Counted from the stretch's first letter, positions 26,542-37,604 are shown. The stretch is DNA of 64,000 nucleotides from Thalassotalea euphylliae (GCF_003390395.1 NZ_QUOV01000001.1:3534001-3598000), one strand, 5' to 3'. Numbers and translations: made by a program. Notes: generated by a model from the letters alone, not told the origin.

Positions 26542-26827
26542 GATCTTAGCTGCCCATATCAATCAGCTGCAACCGATATGATTGACTATGCTTAACTCAA
26601 CAACTCAAACAAGAAGCTCAACCAAGCAACTCAAGTAAGCGATTCAACCAAGCTGTGTAATTAACAAAATGCCAGAACCGTTAGCCCCTCCTCACAACAA
26701 TATAAAGGTGGGAGCTAACTTAGGACTTGATTTCAAATGATTAATTGCCAACAGGCTTTGTGCTGCTAACTTCTCAATGATATTCAACGTTGATGCTCGC
26801 TGAAAAAACACCTGAAAGGGAGATTCT
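26542..26827. other. Gene-free stretch upstream of the Na/Pi transporter gene
   Basis: No ORF of note. At about 26591-26655 a degenerate short motif related to AACTCAA-(N)-AAG recurs several times (CTCAACAACTCAAACAAG, CTCAACCAAGCAACTCAAG and so on). A promoter for the transporter is presumably here, but no convincing box pair was found. Confidence 0.4.
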
Positions 26828-28612
26828 ATGTACATAAGTTCAAGCAACACAAAGGGTCGCTATATGATCGGCACTGGGGCGTTATTTATGGCATTCACCC
26901 CACTAGTCGCTTGGGCAGCGAGTAGTACCTCTGACTCGCTAGATTGGTTTAAAATGGCCATGGAGCTGTTTGGTGGTTTAGCCTTATTTTTATTTGGCAT
27001 GGAGCAAATGTCTGCAGCACTTAAAGCCGCTGCCGGCGATCAAATGAAGAACCTGCTGTCAAAACTAACCACTAATCGATTCTCCGCCGCTGTTAGCGGC
27101 GCCGCAGTGACTTCTATAATCCAGAGTTCATCAGTCACAACTGTGCTTGTCGTTGGCTTTGTCTCGGCAGGGTTAATGACCTTATCACAGTCAATTGGCG
27201 TCATTATGGGGTCTAATATCGGCACTACCATTACCGCGCAAATTGTCGCTTTTAAAGTAGAAAAAGCAGCGCTTTTAATGATTGCCTTGGGCTTTGCCAT
27301 GTTATTTCTTTCAAAGAAAGAAAAGGTACAACACTACGGTAACGTGCTGATGGGGCTTGGTCTTATCTTCTTTGGCATGGGTATTATGAGTGAAGGAATG
27401 TCGCCACTGCGCAGCTATGAGCCTTTTATCAACCTAATGACCAGCATGGAAAGGCCGCTTTACGGTATCTTGGTGGCGGCCTTGTTTACCGCTCTGGTGC
27501 AGTCTTCATCGGCAACAACAGGCATTGTAATTGTCATGGCTAGCCAAGGCTTTATTAGCTTACCCGCAGGTATTGCGCTTGCCTTTGGCGCTAATATTGG
27601 TACTTGCGTAACTGCCCTACTCGCCTCTATTGGTAAACCAACTGAAGCCAAACGAGCGGCAGCCATTCATATTATTTTCAATATTGTTGGTGTGCTGCTG
27701 TGGCTCTTGTTTATTCCACAGCTTGCGGTCTTAGTAACTTATGTGTCACCGGTTGCGGCAAACCTCTCTGGTACAGAAAAACTGGCAGCAGAAGTACCAA
27801 GGCAAATAGCCAATGCTCATACCATTTTTAATGTTGCCAACACACTGATATTTATTGGTTTTACGGCACAGTTTGGCCGCTTGGTTGAGCGCCTTATTCC
27901 CGACAAAGCTACACCTAAGAAAGCGATTATCAAACCGCTTTATCTCGATAATGATTTATTGGAAACGCCTGCGCTGGCGCTTGATATGGTGCGCCGCGAG
28001 CTTGCTCACTTAGCGTCAATTGTTGATGCAATGCTGGCAAAAACAGGTGATGCGTTTCGCGAGCGTGACGCGAGAAAATTTGATGAAATTGCCAAAATGG
28101 ACGATCAAGCCGATATTTTACACGCCGAAATCACTGACTATATCCGCAAACTAACATTGCAGAACCTAACCGAGCAAGAGAATGAAAACATGATGCGCTA
28201 CCTTAGCATTAACGAAGATTTGGAGCGCATTGGTGATGTAATTGAAACCAACCTAGTCGAAGTAGGTAAAGAAGCGGTTCGCCTTAAGTTAAAAGCAACA
28301 GAAACCGAACGTACGATTTTAAGCCAACTTTACTATCAGCTAAGAGAAGTTCTTAGTGCAACACAAACCATCACACAAAATGACGATGAATTGGCGGCAC
28401 AGAACATTCTGCATATGAAAGATAATATTAACCAACTGGTACGTGAAGCCATTCAAATGCAGGCCAAGCGCCTTAAGCAGGAAGGGTCAGAAAATATCGA
28501 CGTAACGCATATGGAAAATGAGCTGATGGACAGCATGAAGAGAATTTACTCACTTAGCAAACGCATCGCGAAACTTTCCTTGCCGAAAAACCTGTTTCAA
28601 GAGCCTGACTAG
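26828..28612 (+). CDS. Na+/phosphate cotransporter with C-terminal PhoU-like domain
   Basis: 594-aa Na/Pi cotransporter (NptA/SLC34-like) fused to a PhoU-like helical domain, as in E. coli YjbB. After an initial hydrophobic segment, two inverted transport repeats carry the hallmark QSSSVTT (about residue 99) and QSSSATT (about residue 221) motifs, each followed by glycine-rich GSNIGTT/GANIGTC. The C-terminal domain (about 385-585) has PhoU features: AKMDDQADILHAEI and ISINEDLERIGDVIE-type helices (here SINEDLERIGDVIETN). The ribosome-binding site GGGAGA precedes the ATG. It may move phosphate; the direction (uptake or export) is not given by sequence. Confidence 0.9.
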   Translation: MYISSSNTKGRYMIGTGALFMAFTPLVAWAASSTSDSLDWFKMAMELFGGLALFLFGMEQMSAALKAAAGDQMKNLLSKLTTNRFSAAVSGAAVTSIIQSSSVTTVLVVGFVSAGLMTLSQSIGVIMGSNIGTTITAQIVAFKVEKAALLMIALGFAMLFLSKKEKVQHYGNVLMGLGLIFFGMGIMSEGMSPLRSYEPFINLMTSMERPLYGILVAALFTALVQSSSATTGIVIVMASQGFISLPAGIALAFGANIGTCVTALLASIGKPTEAKRAAAIHIIFNIVGVLLWLLFIPQLAVLVTYVSPVAANLSGTEKLAAEVPRQIANAHTIFNVANTLIFIGFTAQFGRLVERLIPDKATPKKAIIKPLYLDNDLLETPALALDMVRRELAHLASIVDAMLAKTGDAFRERDARKFDEIAKMDDQADILHAEITDYIRKLTLQNLTEQENENMMRYLSINEDLERIGDVIETNLVEVGKEAVRLKLKATETERTILSQLYYQLREVLSATQTITQNDDELAAQNILHMKDNINQLVREAIQMQAKRLKQEGSENIDVTHMENELMDSMKRIYSLSKRIAKLSLPKNLFQEPD

Positions 28613-28665
28613 CACTCAAACTGGCACTGACTGGTCATTGCTAACGAAAACGAAAACGAGCCAAT

Positions 28666-28704
28666 AAAAAACGGGCTTGAGTGATTAACTCAAGCCCGTT
28701 TTTC
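28666..28704. terminator. Bidirectional terminator between Na/Pi transporter and secF
   Basis: Perfect 12-bp stem ACGGGCTTGAGT/ACTCAAGCCCGT with loop GATTA, flanked by an A run and a T run. It serves both convergent transcripts. Confidence 0.9.
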
Positions 28705-28733
28705 TATCGTTACTAACCTTAAAGAATCTGTGC

Positions 28734-29681
28734 CTATGGCATCATTTCTTCGTGGTCAGCACCTTCTTTTTCTACCACTTCTGGAATTAGGTCTTCTTTT
28801 GAAATACCTAACGCCAAGGCAATTGAACTTGCTACGTAAATAGATGAGTAAGTACCGACAAACACACCAAATAATAATGCTGTCGCAAAACCGTGAATTA
28901 GCGCGCCACCTTTGAAGAATAGTGCGGCTAATACCAATAACGTGGTGATTGACGTAATAAAGGTACGGCTTAACGTTTGTGTTAATGAGATATTGATGAT
29001 CTCTTCTGGGCCACCTTCGCGAATTTTACGGAAGTTCTCACGAATACGGTCAGAAACAACAATGGTATCGTTAAGCGAGTAACCAATTACCGCCAAAATC
29101 GCCGCTAATACCGTTAAATCGAACTCAATGCCTAATATTGAGAACAAACCTAGGGTTAGTAATACATCGTGGAATAACGCGAATACCGAACCTAATGCAA
29201 AGCGCCATTCGAAACGAAACGCAACGTACACCAAGATACAAATCAAGGCGGTTAACATCGCCAAGCCACCTTGTTCGGTAAGCTCGTCACCAACACTGGC
29301 ACCAACAAACTCAATACGGCGCATTTCAACGTTCACGCCCATACCGTCTTTTAGTACAGAAAGTATTTGATCGCCTAAAGTTTCGGCTTTCACGCCTGGG
29401 CGCTCACCCATGCGGATCACCACGTCGCGACTGGTACCAAAAAGTTGAACCACGGCATCATCAAAGCCGTTGGCATCAAGCACCTGACGCATTTTCGTTA
29501 AATCAGCGGCTTGTTCAAAGCCCACTTCAACTTTAACACCGCCAGTAAAATCAAGGCCAAAGTTCAATTTGTTAATCGCTAGCGAAGCAATCGACGCTAC
29601 CATCATCAGGATACTGAACACCATGGCTACCTTGCGGTAGCCCATAAAGGCAACAGTTTCTTTTAACTTTAAAATTTGCAT
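28734..29681 (-). CDS. secF: Protein translocase subunit SecF
   Basis: 315-aa SecF, which with SecD and YajC uses the proton motive force to assist export after SecA. Six TM helices are expected: TM1 (VAMVFSILMMVASIASLAI), a periplasmic domain with NFGLDFTGGVKVEVGFE, and the TM2-TM6 block with FRFEWRFALGSVFALFHDVLLTLG and AVIGYSLNDTIVVSDRIREN. The ATG at 29681 has AGGTGG 5 nt upstream; two GTG codons further upstream give a longer reading. It follows secD with 9 nt to this start, so it belongs to the same transcript. Confidence 0.96.
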   Translation of the reverse strand: MQILKLKETVAFMGYRKVAMVFSILMMVASIASLAINKLNFGLDFTGGVKVEVGFEQAADLTKMRQVLDANGFDDAVVQLFGTSRDVVIRMGERPGVKAETLGDQILSVLKDGMGVNVEMRRIEFVGASVGDELTEQGGLAMLTALICILVYVAFRFEWRFALGSVFALFHDVLLTLGLFSILGIEFDLTVLAAILAVIGYSLNDTIVVSDRIRENFRKIREGGPEEIINISLTQTLSRTFITSITTLLVLAALFFKGGALIHGFATALLFGVFVGTYSSIYVASSIALALGISKEDLIPEVVEKEGADHEEMMP

Positions 29682-29690
29682 CACTACCAC

Positions 29691-31538
29691 CTAAATACTG
29701 ATTTTATCAAGGCGTTTACCGCCCCAAACTGCATTAACGACCGTACGTGTACCAACAATTGCGGTAAACATCGAAGTGATAATACCGATTGATAAGGTCA
29801 CCGCGAAGCCTTTGATTGGGCCTGTACCAACAGCAAATAGAATAAAGGCAGCAATTAAGGTGGTGATGTTAGCATCTAAAATAGTTGAGAATGCTGCGTC
29901 ATAACCTTGGTGGATAGATTGCTGTACTGATTTACCACTGCGTAACTCTTCACGAATACGCTCGAAAATAAGTACGTTAGCATCAACCGCCATACCTACG
30001 GTTAATACGATACCTGCCATACCTGGTAGCGTTAGGGTTGCCCCTGGGATCATCGACATGACACCAACAATCATGATCAAGTTAGCACCTAGCGCAAGGT
30101 TTGCTACCACACCAAAAGCACGGTAGTAGATCATCATAAAGATAAACACTAACGCGAAGCCGCCAATAATCGCTTGGAAGCCTAGTTTGATGTTTTCAGC
30201 ACCCAGTGATGGACCAACGGTACGCTCTTCTACAATTTGAATTGGCGCAATCAAAGCACCTGCACGTAACAACAACGCTAAGTTATGCGCTTCTTGCTGG
30301 CTACCAGCACCCGTAATACGGAAGTTTTTACCAAGACGCGCTTGAATAGTCGCGACTGAGATTACTTCTTCCACTTTTTCGAAGATGGTATTGCCGTCAG
30401 CATCTTTGCGATCGGTACCTTTGTACTCAATAAACACCGTTGCCATTGGCTTGCCGATATTATCTTTGGTCGCGTTCGAGAACTTGCTACCACCTGGTGA
30501 ATCAAGGGTAATGTTTACTTGCGGACGGCTGTATTCATCAAAGCCAGAGCCTGCATCAACAATATGGTCACCCGTTAGCATGATGCGCTTTTTCAGCAGT
30601 ACTGGCGTACCGTTGCGCTCATATAGCAATTGCGAGCTAGCTGGCACTCGGCCATCTAAGGCATTACCAATATCGTTATCGGTATCCACCATTCTGAACT
30701 CAATGGTTGCCGTCGCATTTAAGATTTCTTTTGCTTTTGCCGTGTCTTGAACACCCGGTAACTCAATCACGATGTGCTTTTGGCCTTGACGCTGTACTAG
30801 CGGCTCGGCAACACCTAATTCGTTAACACGGTTACGAATAATGGTAATGTTTTGCTGCAAGGCATATTCGCGAATTTCTTTTTGCTTCTGCTCTGTCATC
30901 ACTGCTTTTAAAGTCAGTGAATCTTCGTCCATCGTAAATAACAAATCGCGATTTTGCTTGCTTAGGTAGTCTTCCGCTTTTTCCAAATCTTCAGGATTAC
31001 GGAAAACAACCTTAATCGCATCGCCGTCAAGCTTGACACTGCGGTAGCGAATTTTTTCGCCGCGTAGCTCAGAGCGAAAATCACCCACTAAGCCCGTTTG
31101 TGCTTTATTAACGGCTTCTTTCATGTTTACTTCCATTAAGAAGCTAACACCACCACTTAAGTCCAAACCTAACTTCATTGGTGAACCACCAATTGCAGCT
31201 AACCAATCAGGTGTTGCAGGTGTTAGGTTTAACGCCACTGAGTAGTCACGGCCATAAGTGTCGTGTAACAAGTCACGCGCTTTAATTTGGTTTTCAGTAT
31301 CGCGAAAACGCGCTAGCACTTGGCCTTTTTCAAGGGCAATGCTCATTGCTTCAATATTATTTTCGCTTAATTGAGATTTAATTTGGTCTAATGTTGAAGC
31401 ATCCACTTCAACACCGCGTAGGCCTGAAACCTGAACCGCGGGATCTTCACCGTAGAGGTTGGGTGAAGCGTATAACATACCAATGGCGATAACGAACATC
31501 ACCATCAGCGTTTTCCATAGAGGGGTTTTATTTAACAC
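29691..31538 (-). CDS. secD: Protein translocase subunit SecD
   Basis: 615-aa SecD, inner-membrane partner of SecF. The GTG at 31538 is taken as the start because MLNKTPLWK matches the E. coli SecD N-terminus, and GGA precedes it. Features are TM1 at about 10-27, the periplasmic P1 head ([20 protein letters not shown]), [18 protein letters not shown] and [19 protein letters not shown]. The C-terminal RND-like TM block has [21 protein letters not shown] terminator-like hairpin lies between yajC and this gene, so secDF expression may be partly uncoupled from the upstream genes. Confidence 0.97.
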   Translation of the reverse strand: MLNKTPLWKTLMVMFVIAIGMLYASPNLYGEDPAVQVSGLRGVEVDASTLDQIKSQLSENNIEAMSIALEKGQVLARFRDTENQIKARDLLHDTYGRDYSVALNLTPATPDWLAAIGGSPMKLGLDLSGGVSFLMEVNMKEAVNKAQTGLVGDFRSELRGEKIRYRSVKLDGDAIKVVFRNPEDLEKAEDYLSKQNRDLLFTMDEDSLTLKAVMTEQKQKEIREYALQQNITIIRNRVNELGVAEPLVQRQGQKHIVIELPGVQDTAKAKEILNATATIEFRMVDTDNDIGNALDGRVPASSQLLYERNGTPVLLKKRIMLTGDHIVDAGSGFDEYSRPQVNITLDSPGGSKFSNATKDNIGKPMATVFIEYKGTDRKDADGNTIFEKVEEVISVATIQARLGKNFRITGAGSQQEAHNLALLLRAGALIAPIQIVEERTVGPSLGAENIKLGFQAIIGGFALVFIFMMIYYRAFGVVANLALGANLIMIVGVMSMIPGATLTLPGMAGIVLTVGMAVDANVLIFERIREELRSGKSVQQSIHQGYDAAFSTILDANITTLIAAFILFAVGTGPIKGFAVTLSIGIITSMFTAIVGTRTVVNAVWGGKRLDKISI

Positions 31539-31670
31539 AATAATTCCACTAGTTTATTGTTTCGCTATTGTTAGCGTTACGCTTTTGCTTAGTTGAGCGC
31601 TCTTGCTAGGTTTACCTGACATAGCTGCTAAACTACTTGGGTAAAAAAAAACGTTGGGCTAAAGAACGCA

Positions 31671-31693
31671 AAAAGCCTCGATTAGAGGCTTTT
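31671..31693 (-). terminator. Terminator hairpin overlapping the yajC stop codon
   Basis: Stem AAAAGCCTC/GAGGCTTTT with a 5-nt loop, followed on the minus strand by TTTTTGCG. The yajC stop codon TAA lies in the loop (31682-31684), so the last codons of yajC form one arm. It may attenuate read-through into secD. Confidence 0.7.
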
Positions 31694-32011
31694 CATTGTT
31701 CCTTTTGGCAGTACCGCACTAATTGATGCTTTTTGTACTGTCACATCAGTACCTTCAGCAATCGCGATTACCACAAAATCTTTCTCGTCAGACACTTTAG
31801 TGATTTTGCCCACTAAACCGCCTTGGGTCAGTACTTCGTCACCTTTAGATAGTGCCGACATTAAGGTTTTGTGCTCTTTTACGCGCTTCGCTTGTGGGCG
31901 ATAAATCATAAAATAAAACACTAAACCGAAAACGGCCAGCATGATTAACATTTCCATACCACCACCTTGCGGTTGTGCTTGGGCGAAAATAGTACCTAAA
32001 GATAGACTCAT
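31682..32011 (-). CDS. yajC: Sec translocon accessory protein YajC
   Basis: 109-aa YajC, the small single-TM partner of SecDF. The N-terminal region has one TM helix (MEMLIMLAVFGLVFYFMIY, about 18-37) followed by the family signature RPQAKRVKEHKTLMSALSKG and GDEVLTQGGLVGKITKV. Length and position between tgt and secD are as expected. Its 3' end is unusual: the last three codons and stop are part of an intrinsic terminator hairpin. Confidence 0.96.
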   Translation of the reverse strand: MSLSLGTIFAQAQPQGGGMEMLIMLAVFGLVFYFMIYRPQAKRVKEHKTLMSALSKGDEVLTQGGLVGKITKVSDEKDFVVIAIAEGTDVTVQKASISAVLPKGTMKSL

Positions 32012-32052
32012 AATTTCCTCTACTTCTTTTAATATTTATAAATTGAATTCTT

Positions 32053-32080
32053 AGCGCTTTATTAACGTTAATAAAGCGCT
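32053..32080. repeat. Perfect 28-bp palindrome between tgt and yajC
   Basis: AGCGCTTTATTAAC joined to its exact reverse complement GTTAATAAAGCGCT, centred on AACGTT. It lies in the short gap between the tgt stop and yajC on the template for both. No T run follows, so it is not a typical terminator. An operator or mRNA-processing hairpin is possible. Confidence 0.6.
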
Positions 32081-32104
32081 ACATTTTGCTGCTGTGCAAA
32101 ATGA

Positions 32105-33253
<1,149 letters not shown>

Positions 33254-33353
33254 CTAGTAAAACAGACCAGCGGCTTCAGTTTAGGGGTTAAGTTAAACGT
33301 GTTTAACTCAATGTTTCTGGTAAAACTTTTCTTATAAAACTTAAAAAAAAGAG

Positions 33354-34400
33354 TTAACGGCTTTGGCGTGTTAAAAACATCGCATCGCCGTATGAGAAAA
33401 AGCGATACTTTTCCTCTACTGCGTGTTGATAGGCACGCATCATATTGTCGTAACCTGCAAAGGCGCTGACTAACATTAACAAGGTTGATTCCGACAAGTG
33501 GAAGTTAGTAATTAGCGCATCAACCACTTTGAAGTTAAAACCTGGGGTAATAAAAATATCTGTGTCTTGATAAAACGGGGCAATTAATTCGCCTTGCTCA
33601 TCTGCCGCTTTGGCTGCACTTTCGAGTGAGCGCATCGAGGTGGTGCCAACTGCGACGACACGGCCACCATTAGCTTTCGTTTGTTCGATTTTCGCCACAA
33701 CGTCTTCCGAGACTTCCACATATTCTGCGTGCATGACGTGATCAGCAATTTCTTCAACTTTTACCGGTTGGAAAGTCCCCGCGCCAACGTGCAAGGTAAC
33801 AAAAGCAAGCTCTACACCTTTGGCTTGAATTTTTGCCAGTAAGTCATCGTCAAAATGCAAACCTGCGGTTGGCGCAGCAACAGCGCCAGGCTTTTCATTG
33901 TAAACGGTTTGATAACGTTCGCGATCTGAGTCTTCATCTGGGCGGTCGATATAAGGTGGCAATGGCATATGACCAATGCGTTCAAGAATATCTAAGACCT
34001 TTTCTTCACCTTCAAATGACAATTCAAAGAGTGCGTCATGGCGAGCAACCATCTTTGCCGACACAGACTCTTCCAAAATAATTTCGGTGCCAGGTTTTGG
34101 CGATTTGCTACAGCGGATATGCGCTAACACTCGATGTTCATCTAAAACCCGTTCAACCAACACTTCGAGCTTGCCACCCGAGGCTTTCTTACCAAACATG
34201 CGGGCAGGTATTACACGGGTGTTGTTGAAAATAAGTAAGTCACCGTCGTTTAGCTGCGCTAACACATCAACAAAGGTGCCATCGGTGATGTCGCCGCTAT
34301 TGCCTTCAACCGTCATTAAACGACTGGCAGTACGATCTTGTTTTGGGTAACGAGCAATTAACTCTTCAGGTAAATCAAAAGCAAAATCAGAAACACGCAT
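33354..34400 (-). CDS. queA: S-adenosylmethionine:tRNA ribosyltransferase-isomerase
   Basis: 348-aa QueA, which transfers and isomerises the ribosyl part of SAM onto preQ1 in tRNA to give epoxyqueuosine. The start at 34400 is chosen because [19 protein letters not shown] is the usual N-terminus; a longer reading to 34463 adds a non-family cysteine/arginine-rich tail. Conserved parts are [62 protein letters not shown] and [10 protein letters not shown]. First gene of the cluster. Confidence 0.96.
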   Translation of the reverse strand: MRVSDFAFDLPEELIARYPKQDRTASRLMTVEGNSGDITDGTFVDVLAQLNDGDLLIFNNTRVIPARMFGKKASGGKLEVLVERVLDEHRVLAHIRCSKSPKPGTEIILEESVSAKMVARHDALFELSFEGEEKVLDILERIGHMPLPPYIDRPDEDSDRERYQTVYNEKPGAVAAPTAGLHFDDDLLAKIQAKGVELAFVTLHVGAGTFQPVKVEEIADHVMHAEYVEVSEDVVAKIEQTKANGGRVVAVGTTSMRSLESAAKAADEQGELIAPFYQDTDIFITPGFNFKVVDALITNFHLSESTLLMLVSAFAGYDNMMRAYQHAVEEKYRFFSYGDAMFLTRQSR

Positions 34401-34586
34401 ATACACCGCCAGCCAGCAACAAAAAAACCGCGTAAGTCTAGTGCCGAGGCGGCGTAAATTCAAGCAATATTGATAGATTCAATAGCGACTATTGGCAAAA
34501 AAAACGCAAGCACTAAATAGATTCATCGGTTATGCTCAGATGAGCAGTTTTTTCGGCTAAGCCGTTAAGTAAATCAGGATGTTTAT

Positions 34587-36329
34587 ATGAATAACTTAGC
34601 TATCGCCGTGGCCAAAACTATTATTAATGGTTTTGAGCGCCATATGTACCTATTTGGTGAAATCACTCGTTCAGCGAAAGAGCGTTTTGAGCAAGCACAA
34701 TGGCATGAAGTGCAAGAAGCTTCACGCCAACGAACCGATTTTTATGATCTACGTATCAAAGAGACCTTAGCCACCATACGCCAAGACTTTGCCATTTCAG
34801 AATTAGACGAAGCGCTATGGCAAGCAATTAAACAAGAATACGTTGAGCAGCTGCTCTATCATGACAAGTCCGATTTAGCAGAAAGCTTTTACAATTCCAT
34901 TTTTTGCCATCTGTTTGAGCGCAAGTACTACCACAATGGCTTTATTTTTGTTGAATCTTCTCAAGAATGTTTAGACAACCTGCGTCAAAAGCAAATCTAC
35001 ACACGCTATGAACCCAATGAGCAAGGCTTAGAAAAAACCATTGAGACAATCATGGAAAAAGCGGGCTTTACCCTGCCGTTTCGTGATTTAGCTGGCGATA
35101 TTGATATCGTAATTAGTCGCTTTTCACGCGAAGCAGACAAAACTCGTTATCCTATCGACCAGATGAAGTTTGATATTCTTGATCAAGTTTTCTATCGCAA
35201 TAAAGGCGCTTACATTATTGGTCGCGTGGTTTCACCGGGCGGTGAAACGCCTTTTATTGTGGCGCTGCTTAACGATGAACAAGGCCATATTTACGTTGAT
35301 ACCTTGTTAACCAATAAAGAAGATATGGCAGTCGTATTCGGTTTCGCTCGTGCCTACTTCTTTGTTGATTGTCCTTATTTGCTGCCCATGATCAACTTTT
35401 TACAAGAGTTGATGCCAAGTAAAACCAAGGCTGAGCTTTATTCTGCGGTTGGTTATCACAAACAAGGTAAAACGCAATTTTATCGCGACTTCCTGCACCA
35501 CTTAGCGCAAAGCGACGACAAGCTTGAACTAGCGCCGGGGATCAAAGGTATGGTGATGTCAGTATTCACCCTCCCGTCATACCCTTATGTGTTTAAGATC
35601 ATTAAAGACAAGTTTGCGCCAAGCAAACAAATGACGAAAAAAGATGTGAAGTCTAAATATCGTCTGGTGAAGCTGCACGACAGAGTGGGTCGAATGGCCG
35701 ATACCATGGAATATTCCGAAGTTGCCTTTCCCAAAGACAGGTTCTCTGATGAGTTATTAGCAGAGCTAGAACAAGTGGCGCCATCGATTATTCGCTACGA
35801 AGACGATCTGGTGGTTATCGAGCACATGTATATTGAACGCAGAATGACGCCGCTTAATCTCTACCTTGCTAAAGCAAGTGATGAGGAAATTAGTGATGCT
35901 ATGTTGGGCTATGGTACAGCCATCAAGCAACTGATTGCTGCCGATATTTTCCCTGGCGACATGCTGTTGAAAAACTTTGGTGTAACTCGCCATGGCCGCG
36001 TTATTTTCTATGATTACGATGAAATCACTTACATGGACGAAGTGAATTTTAGAGTGAAGCCTGAACCTAAAACCGAAGAGCAAATTTATGCTTCAGAGCC
36101 TTGGTATACAGTAGACCCTGGCGATATGTTCCCAGAAGAGTTAGCGACGTTTGCACTAGCTAACCCGAAATATCGCAAAGCGTTTTTACAACATCACCCA
36201 GAGCTATTAGACGCCAGCTATTGGCAGCAAGCACAACAAAATGTTGCTGCGGGTATTGTCGAAGATGTATTTCCATACCCAGATGAAGTCAGGTTTTATC
36301 ACTCAAAACCGACCTCCCATCACAATTAG
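34587..36329 (+). CDS. aceK: Isocitrate dehydrogenase kinase/phosphatase
   Basis: 580-aa bifunctional AceK, which phosphorylates and dephosphorylates isocitrate dehydrogenase and so sets flux between the TCA cycle and the glyoxylate shunt. The N-terminal regulatory domain opens with IINGFERHMYLFGEITRSAKERFE. The kinase-like C-terminal domain has PSYPYVFKIIKDKF (ATP-site Lys), RLVKLHDRVGRMADTMEYS, MTPLNLYLA and the metal-binding FYDYDEITYMDEVNFR. In E. coli it follows aceBA. Here it is not linked to isocitrate lyase or malate synthase. A stem-loop at 36352-36390 follows. Confidence 0.96.
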   Translation: MNNLAIAVAKTIINGFERHMYLFGEITRSAKERFEQAQWHEVQEASRQRTDFYDLRIKETLATIRQDFAISELDEALWQAIKQEYVEQLLYHDKSDLAESFYNSIFCHLFERKYYHNGFIFVESSQECLDNLRQKQIYTRYEPNEQGLEKTIETIMEKAGFTLPFRDLAGDIDIVISRFSREADKTRYPIDQMKFDILDQVFYRNKGAYIIGRVVSPGGETPFIVALLNDEQGHIYVDTLLTNKEDMAVVFGFARAYFFVDCPYLLPMINFLQELMPSKTKAELYSAVGYHKQGKTQFYRDFLHHLAQSDDKLELAPGIKGMVMSVFTLPSYPYVFKIIKDKFAPSKQMTKKDVKSKYRLVKLHDRVGRMADTMEYSEVAFPKDRFSDELLAELEQVAPSIIRYEDDLVVIEHMYIERRMTPLNLYLAKASDEEISDAMLGYGTAIKQLIAADIFPGDMLLKNFGVTRHGRVIFYDYDEITYMDEVNFRVKPEPKTEEQIYASEPWYTVDPGDMFPEELATFALANPKYRKAFLQHHPELLDASYWQQAQQNVAAGIVEDVFPYPDEVRFYHSKPTSHHN

Positions 36330-36351
36330 CTTTTAGCTTTTTATGTGAATT

Positions 36352-36390
36352 AATAGGCTTTGAATATGTGCAAATATCTCAAAGCCTATT
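36352..36390 (+). terminator. Stem-loop downstream of aceK
   Basis: Perfect 12-bp arms AATAGGCTTTGA/TCAAAGCCTATT with a 15-nt loop, followed by CACTTTTG. The T run is short, so termination efficiency is uncertain. Confidence 0.55.
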
Positions 36391-36608
36391 CACTTTTGAA
36401 TATAGGGTTTAAAACTAGAGCTTAAAAGGCAGGTAAATTTAATACAAAGCGGTGAAGGATTGCCGTTGACGGGCGAGTTGATGGGTGAGTTGATCGGCAA
36501 ATAGAAAAGGTTAATTTATACTTCAATGCAAACGTTAACAGTCAAAATAGCATTTGCCACTTAGTCAACATACTCGGATAACATACTCGAAATAAGAAGG
36601 AATTTAGC

Positions 36609-37286
36609 ATGAGAAAATCACTTTTGGTTATTGCGCTGTTGTCTTTCTACCCAGCGTCTAGTTTCGCTTCAAATGAAATAACATCTTGCTTGAGTAACAA
36701 GTGTCGCAGTTACTTTAATGACTTCGATGTATATGCTAGTAGCGGCCACAAAGAAGCTATCGCCACCTTAGCTGACATGTATTACAACGGTTATGGCACG
36801 AAAAAGAATTTGCGCCGCGCAGTTAAATACTACAAAAAAGCTGCATTTAAAGGTGTACCAAGTGCTCAATACAAAATGGGGCTGATTTATTTATCCAACG
36901 ATCACTACCAAGACCCTGAAAAAGGGCTTACCTACATAGAGCAAGCCGCACAAAGCAAGCACCCTGGTGCGATGCATACTTTAGGGGTGATTTATTTACA
37001 CAATCAAAACTTACCGCAAGCAGATTACTGGTTGGCACAAGCCTATCGGCACGGTGATAGCAGTATGCAAAGCCTAGTTGAACAACTAAAAAGTGCTCAA
37101 CCAGCAATACTGGCGCAACTACCTCAACTAAATGAAGAAGTAGCTGAAAATTGGCTTGTGTGGCACCAAACAGACAAAAACAAGCAAGCATCTGTACAAG
37201 ACTATTTAGACACACAGCTAAACATCTTCAAAGAGCGCAGCCGAAGAACGGTTGATTGGCCGAGTAATTGGGCTTCAACGCCCTAG
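36609..37286 (+). CDS. Exported Sel1-like repeat protein
   Basis: 225 aa with a signal peptide (MRKSLLVIALLSFYPASSFA) and Sel1-like repeats at about residues 46-160. Repeat cores are AIATLADMYYNGYGTKKNLRRAVKYYKKAA, then GVPSAQYKMGLIYLSNDHYQDPEKGLTYIEQ-type and GAMHTLGVIYLHNQNLPQADYWLAQA-type units (each a TPR-like helix pair). An N-terminal cysteine pair (CLSNKC) could form a disulfide. AGAAGG lies close before the ATG. Such proteins act as periplasmic protein-interaction scaffolds. No specific partner can be named. Confidence 0.8.
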   Translation: MRKSLLVIALLSFYPASSFASNEITSCLSNKCRSYFNDFDVYASSGHKEAIATLADMYYNGYGTKKNLRRAVKYYKKAAFKGVPSAQYKMGLIYLSNDHYQDPEKGLTYIEQAAQSKHPGAMHTLGVIYLHNQNLPQADYWLAQAYRHGDSSMQSLVEQLKSAQPAILAQLPQLNEEVAENWLVWHQTDKNKQASVQDYLDTQLNIFKERSRRTVDWPSNWASTP

Positions 37287-37385
37287 GAAACTAAGCGGCA
37301 AAGATAGCTTGTTGAATGAACTAGATTCTACTCATCTAGATCAAAATACTTAAAACCTCTATCTCGAAACTTTAGTTGCCCCCTG

Positions 37386-37428
37386 TCAGCAGAAAGGGTT
37401 TGTTTACTTATCAAGCCCTTTCTGCTGA
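37386..37428. repeat. Perfect 13-bp inverted repeat
   Basis: TCAGCAGAAAGGG and its exact complement CCCTTTCTGCTGA separated by 17 bp, between the Sel1 gene and tRNA-Trp. No T tract follows on either strand (the + strand continues AAATACC), so it does not look like a classical terminator. Confidence 0.55.
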
Positions 37429-37486
37429 AAATACCAGCAAACAATCAAAAACCGCTATTTTTTTGCAATTTTCGCTTTTTAAGGGG

Positions 37487-37514
37487 TTTACCTTTAACTT
37501 TGGTTGGGTATAAT
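37487..37514 (+). promoter_or_regulatory. Promoter of tRNA-Trp
   Basis: TTTACC, 16-bp spacer, TATAAT (37509-37514), then the tRNA 5' end 14 nt later. The short leader and perfect -10 are typical of stable RNA promoters. Confidence 0.65.
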
Positions 37515-37527
37515 GCAACGCCTCTGC

Positions 37528-37604
37528 AGGGGTATAGTTCCAATTGGTAGAACAGCGGTCTCCAAAACCGACGGTTGGGAGTTCGAATCTCTCTACCCCT
37601 GCCA
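37528..37604 (+). tRNA. trnW: tRNA-Trp (anticodon CCA)
   Basis: Acceptor stem AGGGGTA/TACCCCT (37528-37534 and 37594-37600), discriminator G, encoded CCA end at 37602-37604. The anticodon arm CGGTCTCCAAAACCG presents CCA. The T arm GGGAG-TTCGAAT-CTCTC is well formed. It stands alone and is followed by a T-rich stretch without a hairpin. Confidence 0.96.

Noticed and set aside
33976..34350. 124-aa + strand ORF within queA
   Set aside because: Antisense to conserved queA codons, with no ribosome-binding site or family resemblance.
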